A model generated the notes under the pieces. The model saw nothing but the letters and a program-made list of their open reading frames with translations. It searched no databases and was not told the origin of the DNA. The translations under genes and the position numbers were made by a program. Of a DNA stretch of 5,911 bases, positions 1 to 5,732 are shown piece after piece. Within the stretch, counting starts at the first letter, position 1. Every line of letters begins with the position of its first letter. This DNA comes from DAONDQ01 sp035402645 (GTDB lineage: Bacteria; Cloacimonadota; Cloacimonadia; Cloacimonadales; DAONDQ01), in NCBI GenBank assembly GCA_035402645.1, contig DAONDQ010000154.1, positions 1-5,911 on the forward strand, written 5' to 3'.

Positions 1-1338
1 AGGGAAGCAACTCCTCAGATTGATCCCCGTATTCCCCAGAATGTGCAGGATCATCCGCTACTGAATGCCATCGATATTACCTGGGATGCGAATAATGAGT
101 TGGATATAGCCGGATATCGTATATTCCGAAGTACAATCTCAGGGGAATTGGGAAACCAGTTGAATACAGAAGTTGACACACAAAATACCTATCATGATAC
201 GAGTGTTGAACATGGAGTGTATTATTACTATCAAATCAAGGCAGAAGATGCCAATGGGAATCTGAGCGCTGCATCAGAACAGATATACTCCAGGGCAGTT
301 TCTCTCGATATGGGTGTCTTGATTATTGATGGCACTGCCAATGGTACTGGCACGAGTTACAATCAGCCCAGTGATGAACAGGTGGACAATTATTACAATG
401 AATTGCTTTCCTCCTACCAGACAACTCAAATCGATTTGAGTGTCTATCCGCAATTGAAGCTTGCCGACTTTGGTCCTTTCTCCACCATCGTGTGGCATTG
501 CAATACTGTGACAGGTGTAGAGCAAGCATATAATTTGCGGGATGAAGTGCAGAAATATCTTGTCATGGGTGGAAATATCCTGATTTCAACCTATCAGCCA
601 ACTCTTGCCTGGGATTTAAACTCGACATATCCCACGGATTTTCCGACCGCTGACTTTATTCGTAGTGTTTTTAAAATCAGTCATGTTGAATTTTCGAATG
701 CAGCCCGTTTCAAATATGCAATTCCAACAGGAACCGAGTATCCTTCCGTCATGGTGGATAGCCTCAAATCATCTGCATCCCTGAATCATCATATTTTTAA
801 AATTGAAGGTCTTACTGCTGCTGCTGATGGTGAGATGATTTATACATATGGTTCTGATTATGCCAACAACTCATCTCAAGGTGTCCTGAATGGTACAGGC
901 GTCGGTATTGGATACTTCGGGCAGGATTACAAGTCTGTAGTCCTCAGTTTCCCCTTATGGAATATGAACCAAAACCAGGCAAAACAGATGATGGAATATA
1001 TCCTCACCCAGAAATTCAATGAACCGGTGGGAAATCATGATCTTACAAGTCCAATGATCGGAAGGAATGAATTGCATCAGAATTATCCCAACCCCTTCAA
1101 CCCTGAGACGATGATCAATTATGTGATTGCCAAGCCTTCGAATGTTACCTTGTTCATCTATAATGTGAAAGGACAGAAGGTCAGGGCACTGGTGAATGAA
1201 TATCAGGCAAATGGGCATCACCAGATCAAATGGAATGGGGAAGACGACAATGGTAAAACAGTGTCTTCCGGCGTCTATTTTTACAGGCTCGACACCGGTA
1301 TTGGCAAACTCACCAGAAAAATGATTATGCTAAAATAA
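1..1338 (+). CDS. Secreted multidomain protein, C-terminal part: FnIII, GATase-like domain, C-terminal sorting/FlgD-Ig domain (5' end outside window)
   Basis: The frame is open from base 1 to the TAA at 1336-1338 (445 codons). A GTG at 43 lies inside the fibronectin fold, so it is not the start and the gene begins upstream. Fragment residues about 10-98 form a fibronectin type III domain: ITWDANNELDIAGYRIFRS gives the core Trp and Tyr strands, and YYYYQIKAEDANGN the closing strands. Residues about 104-340 resemble the class I glutamine-amidotransferase-like domain common in secreted FCB proteins (MGVLIIDG start, GGNILIS strand). At the usual nucleophile elbow the sequence is ISTYQ with no Cys, so it is probably a non-enzymatic, binding or structural domain. 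Residues 361-368 are NYPNPFNP, opening an 85-residue Ig-like C-terminal domain (GQKVRALVN, GVYFYRL, TRKMIML) of the type IX secretion/FlgD-Ig class, which sends proteins to the cell surface. Upstream there may be a peptidase or other catalytic domain; that cannot be seen here. Domain calls are firm, overall function unknown. Confidence 0.9.
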   Translation, partial: REATPQIDPRIPQNVQDHPLLNAIDITWDANNELDIAGYRIFRSTISGELGNQLNTEVDTQNTYHDTSVEHGVYYYYQIKAEDANGNLSAASEQIYSRAVSLDMGVLIIDGTANGTGTSYNQPSDEQVDNYYNELLSSYQTTQIDLSVYPQLKLADFGPFSTIVWHCNTVTGVEQAYNLRDEVQKYLVMGGNILISTYQPTLAWDLNSTYPTDFPTADFIRSVFKISHVEFSNAARFKYAIPTGTEYPSVMVDSLKSSASLNHHIFKIEGLTAAADGEMIYTYGSDYANNSSQGVLNGTGVGIGYFGQDYKSVVLSFPLWNMNQNQAKQMMEYILTQKFNEPVGNHDLTSPMIGRNELHQNYPNPFNPETMINYVIAKPSNVTLFIYNVKGQKVRALVNEYQANGHHQIKWNGEDDNGKTVSSGVYFYRLDTGIGKLTRKMIMLK

Positions 1339-1380
1339 TTCAAGCGATTGAAAATAGATATTAAACATTTGAAAAGATTA

Positions 1381-1414
1381 TTGACAACTAATATGTATTT
1401 CATCCAAATATGCA
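1381..1414 (+). promoter_or_regulatory. Possible promoter for the exported-protein/diguanylate cyclase pair
   Basis: In the 99-base gap after the sorting-domain gene there is an exact TTGACA (1381-1386), 51 bases before the next ATG. The region downstream is AT-rich, but no good -10 sits at 16-18 bases: that position reads CCAAAT, and TATGCA (1409-1414) is 22 bases away. A sigma-70 promoter is therefore only suggested. There is no strong terminator after the preceding gene, so read-through from it remains possible. Confidence 0.2.
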
Positions 1415-1437
1415 ATTCGTAGTTTGGAGGTGTAATA

Positions 1438-2175
1438 ATGAGATTAAACTGTCTATTTTTTGCGCTCTTTTTGATTTTGCTCAGTTCACTCTGGGGACAA
1501 ACCCCAAGCCATTCCAGTCAGAATACAAGCGATTTACCAACTATGGTCATGTTTTGCAGCGCTTGTAATGATGAAATGGAATTGCGTATTGGTGATGAAG
1601 ATGAGAATGTTGCCGAATCGGGAGTATTGAAGCAATGGAGTGTTACAAGGCTCATTCCCATCAATCAGTATGGTACATTCGACATTTATTATAAATACCC
1701 TGATGAAGACGAATGGTCAATATGGGAAGATGCTGACACATATGATCTTTATTCGGTTCCTATTACAAAGGGATCAATTCTTACGATCGTCCTGCATAAT
1801 GATGGCTCGATTAGTGATATGGACTGCTTCTTTCCGAACAACCTGAAAGCCAAGGTTTCCTTTGCCAATTTGGGGAAGGATATGATTAATCATATGGAGG
1901 TTGGCACAGGTTACCATTTGGGAAGAGTTGCCTATACGGATTCTCTGACCGATTATACAGTGACTGATTTTGTTGGTGTCCAGGAAGGTCATTATGGCTT
2001 CTTTTGGGAGGATACAGAAGTTTTGGCAATAGGAAAATACTACTACTTTCCTGACAGTGCTGGGAATCCTGCAACCACGGATGTGCAACCCGGGAAATGG
2101 TATCTTTTTATGGTTTATGATGTGGAAGGGAAACCATATTCAAATATCTTTGATGTTTCGCCGATAACCAACTGA
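1438..2175 (+). CDS. Exported protein of unknown function, two beta-rich halves with a CxxC
   Basis: The ATG at 1438 is fixed by a strong SD, GGAGGTG at 1426-1432, with 7 bases between GGAGG and the start. Residues 1-20 or 21 are a Sec signal peptide (hydrophobic CLFFALFLILLSSLWG, likely cleavage near Gly20-Gln21). There is no lipobox Cys at the cleavage site, so it is probably periplasmic, outer-membrane-attached or secreted. The mature protein is acidic and rich in aromatic residues. A C-S-A-C motif lies at 40-43 and a third Cys at 130; CxxC is not followed by His, so it is not a c-type haem site. Residues about 35-130 and about 137-240 look like two versions of one beta-sandwich unit: GTFDIYYK...ITKGSILTIVLHNDG in the first, GHYGFFWE...VQPGKWYLFMVYDVEG in the second. 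I do not recognise the family; it loosely resembles DUF4397-type secreted beta domains. The cyclase gene follows after 46 bases and is probably in the same operon. Confidence 0.85.
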   Translation: MRLNCLFFALFLILLSSLWGQTPSHSSQNTSDLPTMVMFCSACNDEMELRIGDEDENVAESGVLKQWSVTRLIPINQYGTFDIYYKYPDEDEWSIWEDADTYDLYSVPITKGSILTIVLHNDGSISDMDCFFPNNLKAKVSFANLGKDMINHMEVGTGYHLGRVAYTDSLTDYTVTDFVGVQEGHYGFFWEDTEVLAIGKYYYFPDSAGNPATTDVQPGKWYLFMVYDVEGKPYSNIFDVSPITN

Positions 2176-2198
2176 TATAGAAAGGTATAAGTCCAGGC

Positions 2199-2222
2199 AT
2201 GAAAGAAAATGGATTAAATTGA
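2199..2222 (+). promoter_or_regulatory. Possible leader peptide (7 codons) coupled to the cyclase start
   Basis: ATG at 2199 opens a seven-codon frame, MKENGLN, whose TGA (2220-2222) overlaps the ATG (2222-2224) of the diguanylate cyclase as TGATG. The cyclase start has no recognisable SD just upstream, unlike three other genes here, so delivery of ribosomes by a terminating leader is conceivable. The leader's own SD is poor: AAAGG at 2181-2185 is 13 bases away. The overlap may be chance. Confidence 0.15.
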
Positions 2223-3313
2223 TGAAGCAGATTATCATATTCTGCATTCTGTTACCGCTGTTTTTGTTTGCACAGGACATAGCACCCAACAAAAATACAG
2301 CGACTCATCATTCATCCGCGAATATCGAAGCCTTATGGAAAAAAGCAGATTCTCTATCGGTGAATGATCCCAAGAAATCAACCGTATACCTGAATATGGC
2401 TGTAGCACTTTCTATCAAAGCTGATGACCGTGAAGCGCAGGCATTGAGTTTGAATCGACTGAGTTCGATCTATCTCCAGCTCGGGGACGTCGATAAAGCC
2501 CTCGAAGCGGAACAGAAAGCACTCATGATCTATCACAAACAACCTGAACTGAATGGGTATGTCGATGCGCTGAAAATCAATGCGAAACTCTACAAGAGCA
2601 AACTCCAGAAACTCGAGCATGAAAACTGGCTGGTTCGAAAACGCTACCTCAGTGTATTCGGTTTTCTCATCCTATTCGTATCTTTCCTTTTTATCAGTTT
2701 GTATCAGTATAAGGTTTCTGCAAACAGGAAATTAGTCAAAGCAAACAGCGAAATTCAGCACAAGAATGATGAACTATCCAATGCCTACCAGATTCTCGAC
2801 CTTGTAGCCCGTAAAGATCCCCTGACCAACCTGTCGAATCGCCGTGATATCATCGAAAAACTGAAATATTCCCAGATTACCTTTGAACGAAATCATAAGC
2901 CTTTTTCACTGGTCATGACGGACATCGACTTTTTTAAGAATATCAATGATACATATGGGCACGAAGCCGGTGATTACGTGCTTGTCTTCCTGGCAAAACT
3001 GCTTCAGAAAACCCTTCGAAAACAGGATATCATTTCCCGTTGGGGTGGAGATGAATTCCTCTTACTGCTTCCAGATACCGACCTGGAAGGAGGTGTTGTC
3101 GTCGGAGAAAAGATCAAGATGCATCTCGAGCAAAAATCCTGTCTTTACGGTAAACATCACATCAAGTTCACGGTTTCATCCGGGGTGACTTGTTATGCTG
3201 CTGAAGGGGAAATCCACGACACGATCAGGCAGGCTGATGAAGCGATGTATGCAAGTAAACAGAATGGAAGGAACGAAGTAACAGCCTATCAGTTTGAAGA
3301 TTCCGAAATTTAG
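2222..3313 (+). CDS. Membrane diguanylate cyclase with periplasmic TPR-like sensor region and C-terminal GGDEF domain
   Basis: This enzyme should make the second messenger c-di-GMP from two GTP at the inner membrane. I take ATG 2222 as the start, giving 363 residues; a TTG one codon earlier is possible but less likely. Residues 1-17 are a signal peptide ending FA|QD. Residues about 35-135 are helical with a TPR-like unit (LSSIYLQLGDVDKALEAEQK, about 80-99), predicted periplasmic. A transmembrane helix spans about 142-163 and a coiled coil about 165-195, then the GGDEF domain runs from about 196 to 356. Key residues are present: DPLTNLSNRR (199-208); the metal Asp in DIDFFKNIND (first D, 234); the GGDEF signature itself (275-279). 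RKQD (266-269) lies five residues before GGDEF, the spacing of the RxxD inhibitory site, so product feedback is expected. No EAL or HD-GYP domain follows. The layout suggests a periplasmic signal drives dimerisation through the coiled coil. The gene follows the exported-protein gene after 46 bases and lacks an obvious SD. Confidence 0.95.
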   Translation: MKQIIIFCILLPLFLFAQDIAPNKNTATHHSSANIEALWKKADSLSVNDPKKSTVYLNMAVALSIKADDREAQALSLNRLSSIYLQLGDVDKALEAEQKALMIYHKQPELNGYVDALKINAKLYKSKLQKLEHENWLVRKRYLSVFGFLILFVSFLFISLYQYKVSANRKLVKANSEIQHKNDELSNAYQILDLVARKDPLTNLSNRRDIIEKLKYSQITFERNHKPFSLVMTDIDFFKNINDTYGHEAGDYVLVFLAKLLQKTLRKQDIISRWGGDEFLLLLPDTDLEGGVVVGEKIKMHLEQKSCLYGKHHIKFTVSSGVTCYAAEGEIHDTIRQADEAMYASKQNGRNEVTAYQFEDSEI

Positions 3314-3314
3314 T

Positions 3315-3364
3315 TGATACGAATCAGATTATACGAAATCAGTTTCAATAAAGTATCAGAAACT
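3315..3364. repeat. Short direct and inverted repeats after the diguanylate cyclase gene
   Basis: ATACGAATCAG (3317-3327) recurs almost exactly as ATACGAAATCAG (3331-3342). TGATAC (3315-3320) is the inverse of GTATCA (3353-3358), and AGTTTC (3341-3346) is the inverse of GAAACT (3359-3364). The two inverted pairs overlap, so they could form alternative weak hairpins. No T-run follows, so this is not a standard intrinsic terminator. It may be a weak 3' structure or chance in AT-rich DNA. Confidence 0.3.
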
Positions 3365-3366
3365 CC

Positions 3367-3397
3367 TTGACGTTTACGCATCCTCTCAAAATATATC
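3367..3397 (+). promoter_or_regulatory. Possible promoter for the orphan gene and ndk
   Basis: TTGACG (3367-3372) matches the sigma-70 -35 in five of six bases. It is followed by TATATC (3392-3397, four of six) at a long spacing of 19, or AATATA at 17. It lies within the 128-base gap before the 108-residue gene, where a new transcript would be expected because no gene pair spans it closely. The -10 is weak, so the call is tentative. Confidence 0.25.
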
Positions 3398-3441
3398 CAA
3401 GATAATCAATTAGATCATATTTTCATGAAGGAGACAGGGTA

Positions 3442-3768
3442 ATGGCACAGCATGAAGATTTCCATATCAGTTTCGAAAATCTATTGAAACAGGGCTTTGG
3501 GGTGATCGATGTTCGTTACAAGGAATACGATATCACAAGTGAACCCCTCAAATATATCATTGCCCGTATTGAATCCGATCGGGATGAATTTTATCCCAAT
3601 ATGCTCAAAGCTTACACCGGTTTGGAAATGAAATCCAACGAGGTTTATGACCTCTGGATCGAGATTCTCAAACACAAGATCAATATGAGCAAAGTACTTG
3701 ATCGTGACATTGCGATCAAGGTTGCTGCCCTTGATTACATTGAGACTCGCTATAAACCAAAACAATGA
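3442..3768 (+). CDS. Small cytoplasmic protein of unknown function, translationally coupled to ndk
   Basis: The protein has 108 residues. ATG 3442 is supported by AAGGAGA at 3428-3434, with 8 bases between GGAG and the start. There is no signal peptide, membrane segment, Cys or Trp-rich motif apart from a single Trp (W72). It is charged, with a predicted short beta region at the start (FGVIDVRYKEYDIT) and mostly helices after residue 35; the closing helix reads LDRDIAIKVAALDYIETR. I do not recognise the family. Its TGA stop overlaps the ndk ATG (ATGA at 3765-3768), which implies coupled translation and fixed stoichiometry, so a role with the kinase or in nucleotide metabolism is possible but unproven. 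It could also be an unrelated small regulatory or scaffold protein that merely shares a transcript. Good SD, operon overlap and sensible amino-acid make-up argue that it is a real gene. Confidence 0.8.
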   Translation: MAQHEDFHISFENLLKQGFGVIDVRYKEYDITSEPLKYIIARIESDRDEFYPNMLKAYTGLEMKSNEVYDLWIEILKHKINMSKVLDRDIAIKVAALDYIETRYKPKQ

Positions 3769-4184
3769 GCGTTTATTCCCTTCTTCTCATCAAACCCAAT
3801 GCGACCCAGAAGCACCATATCGGTGATATCATCACCATGGTCGAGCATCATGGATTCGAACTTGTGGAAGCACGCATTTTCACGATGACTCGTGATCTTG
3901 CCGAGAGCTTCTATGAAATGCACAAAGGCAAACCCTTCTTCGAAAGTTTGGTTCATTTCATGACTTCCGGACGCACAACTGCCGTGATCCTTCAAAAGCA
4001 AAATGCTGTGGAAGATCTGCGTAAATTGATAGGAGATACTGATCCTTCAAAGCAGGAGTGGGGAACCATCCGTAAGCTATATGCCGATAACATCACAGAG
4101 AATGCAGTTCACGCTTCGGATTCGGATGAAAGTGCAAAGAGAGAGATTGGTATTCTATTCCCCTATTTCAAATTTATGGCATAA
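3765..4184 (+). CDS. ndk: Nucleoside diphosphate kinase
   Basis: It transfers the gamma-phosphate of ATP to other NDPs through a phosphohistidine, supplying NTPs and dNTPs in the cytoplasm. Its 139 residues are within the family's usual 130-155. All classic active-site residues are present with the expected spacing: Lys10, Tyr50, Phe58, Arg86, Thr92, Arg103, Asn113 and catalytic His116 in NAVHASDS. Family blocks FYEMHKGKPFFESLVHFMTS and ESAKREI are clear. Several positions differ from the usual consensus: KPNA for KPDA/G, SGR for SGP, EWGTIR for xPGTIR, and HASDS for HGSDS. The C-terminus stops soon after the EI..FP block. No SD precedes the ATG; initiation should depend on the overlapping upstream orphan gene. 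The transcript ends at the terminator 17 bases after the stop. Function is very likely intact; the divergence suggests a lineage-specific variant. Confidence 0.97.
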   Translation: MSVYSLLLIKPNATQKHHIGDIITMVEHHGFELVEARIFTMTRDLAESFYEMHKGKPFFESLVHFMTSGRTTAVILQKQNAVEDLRKLIGDTDPSKQEWGTIRKLYADNITENAVHASDSDESAKREIGILFPYFKFMA

Positions 4185-4200
4185 TAGAACATAGATATAT

Positions 4201-4232
4201 AAAAAAACTCCCTCGAAAAGGGAGTTTTTTTT
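4201..4232. terminator. Bidirectional intrinsic terminator between converging genes
   Basis: CTCCCT (4208-4213) pairs with AGGGAG (4219-4224) around a CGAAA loop. The stem extends by pairing A4201-A4207 with the T's from 4225. On the + strand an eight-T run (4225-4232) follows the hairpin and ends the ndk transcript. On the - strand the seven A's at 4201-4207 read as a U-tract and end the transcript of the barrel gene, whose stop is at 4245. Confidence 0.93.
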
Positions 4233-4244
4233 ATGTCCATGAGA

Positions 4245-5732
4245 CTAAAACCTGAATTCGACCGAAGTTCCATAGATGTGCTGGATCTCGGTCTTGGTAT
4301 TGATCTTGCCGTCATTATTAATATCTGTGTATATCTCCTGGTACCTACCAATCAGGTACGTATTCGGGGCTATTCCATATGAAACCCGTCCTTCGAAAAA
4401 TGCATTGGGTGCCCTGATGGCTTTGATCTTCGGAACATTCAGTTGCGAATAAATTACAGATGCTTCCTTTATGCGGGGAAGTATTTTCGGATTTACGGTA
4501 GCATAACCCGTCAGTGATTTCGCTGCATTTTTATCCTTATTGTACATGTCCTGGTATGCAACCGTCACATATACAAGATTCCACAGGCTTGTTGTTATAC
4601 TGGTATACCAACCTGTAGATGCTTTTGTTGAAGCGATTGTTTCCTTCTTTGTATTCACCGCATAGATCTCAGAATCGGCTGACACCTTCTGATAGAAGAT
4701 ACTTGCTCTTTGCTGGTCATAAAGCTGGTTGAAATAACCGGGTACAAATTGATCCTGGAAATGCCTCATCTCTGCATTCATCTGGAATATAAGAAATTTG
4801 CTGTAAAATCCAGGGAAAATGAAACCCATCTTAAAATCCTTGATTTTGGCTGCTTCAGCATAATGACTCAGATAGAAAGCCTTCTTCTCAATCAAAGGCA
4901 ATTCATAGTCAACTCCATATTCTGAAACAGATTCCTTTTTACTCTTAATGAGTTCTTCATAGTTGGGGTAGGTAGTATCCATGCCCAATGAATCAGCATA
5001 AGGGATTAATACAGGGTATTTATTGAAAACATAGGGAGACGCATCCAACGTGCCGTCATTATCTGCATCGATATCTTTATTATCGGGAATTCCATCCATA
5101 TCTGTATCAAAGACAACTTCATTCAGTGTGCCATATTGATTTCGATCCACTGCTCCCTCCACCCCAACGATCAGTTTCTTGAGGAAGGGGATATTTGAAG
5201 TTTGCATGGGGTTGATATGGATCCTGCCAGCGAGTATCTCATTGCGGGTGACATTCGATGAAAAAGCCTCAACACCCAAACCGGAGAACTTGGTGTTACC
5301 ACCTACCATGAGGCCAATCTGGCGAATACCGGGATATTTCAACATATTCGAATACTGATTCATGATCAAACCATGTGAAAGAGTGTAATTCGGGAAACCG
5401 CCAATCCGGAAGAAAAAAGGATCAGTTTTTTCTGCAAAACGAACATAATATATCTTATTAACAATATCCTTTGGCTCATTCCAGTCCTCTTCACGGATAT
5501 TCCCATACTGGTCGATGAGAAGATCGATATCCAATCCAACTCCAACCTTTCCAAAACAAAATTCCGGGAGAATCCTGATTTCCGAATAATTCACATTATC
5601 AACAGTAACAGAACCTACAGAACCACCCATCGAAACACCTGTTGCAGGATTTTGTGCAGTATTGGTAGGCTCATCCTGTGCATAAATAAAAAGTGGGAGC
5701 AGGATCATGCATAAGAGAATGATTCTCTTCAT
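4245..5732 (-). CDS. Predicted outer-membrane beta-barrel protein with thrombospondin-3-like calcium loops
   Basis: The protein has 495 residues. ATG at 5730-5732 is supported by GAGGTGA (5736-5742), with 6 bases between GAGG and the start. Residues 1-18 are a signal peptide (IILLCMILLPLFIYA|QD). The rest alternates polar and hydrophobic residues with many aromatics and Gly (FFFRIGGFPNYTLSHGLIMN, LWNLVYVTVAYQDM, FFEGRVSYGIAPNTYLIGRY). It ends SVEFRF, a terminal Phe as in the barrel-assembly signal. Residues 209-230 hold two DxDxDG loops, DTDMDGIPD and DADNDGTLD, of the thrombospondin type 3/OmpA-linker kind that bind calcium. A third, DINNDGKIN (470-478), near the C-terminus resembles an EF-hand or dockerin loop, but its acidic twelfth position is Thr with Glu at thirteen. 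I cannot name the family; it is similar in style to uncharacterised barrel proteins of FCB bacteria. It may be a porin, transporter or structural protein. It is transcribed alone, from a promoter at its right, to the shared terminator. Confidence 0.87.
   Translation of the reverse strand: MKRIILLCMILLPLFIYAQDEPTNTAQNPATGVSMGGSVGSVTVDNVNYSEIRILPEFCFGKVGVGLDIDLLIDQYGNIREEDWNEPKDIVNKIYYVRFAEKTDPFFFRIGGFPNYTLSHGLIMNQYSNMLKYPGIRQIGLMVGGNTKFSGLGVEAFSSNVTRNEILAGRIHINPMQTSNIPFLKKLIVGVEGAVDRNQYGTLNEVVFDTDMDGIPDNKDIDADNDGTLDASPYVFNKYPVLIPYADSLGMDTTYPNYEELIKSKKESVSEYGVDYELPLIEKKAFYLSHYAEAAKIKDFKMGFIFPGFYSKFLIFQMNAEMRHFQDQFVPGYFNQLYDQQRASIFYQKVSADSEIYAVNTKKETIASTKASTGWYTSITTSLWNLVYVTVAYQDMYNKDKNAAKSLTGYATVNPKILPRIKEASVIYSQLNVPKIKAIRAPNAFFEGRVSYGIAPNTYLIGRYQEIYTDINNDGKINTKTEIQHIYGTSVEFRF

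Noticed and set aside
43..45. GTG as the start of the first gene
   Set aside because: The frame is open to base 1 and the GTG lies within the fibronectin domain's first strand; there is no signal peptide after it.
1339..1352. Small hairpin TTCAA-GCGA-TTGAA right after the sorting-domain gene
   Set aside because: Five AT-rich pairs and no T-run after it; too weak for an intrinsic terminator.
1420..1427. TAGTTTGG resembling the Bacteroidota -7 element TAnnTTTG
   Set aside because: It misses the consensus and overlaps the SD of the next gene, so it cannot act as that gene's promoter.
1556..1571. CxxC in the exported protein as a c-type haem site
   Set aside because: The residue after the second Cys is Asn, not His.
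3481..3765. Long - strand frame opposite the orphan gene
   Set aside because: It is a shadow of the + strand gene, which has a good SD and a coupled neighbour; the antisense frame has neither.
4710..4925. + strand frame of 71 codons inside the barrel gene
   Set aside because: It is antisense to a well-supported coding frame, with no SD and no recognisable features.
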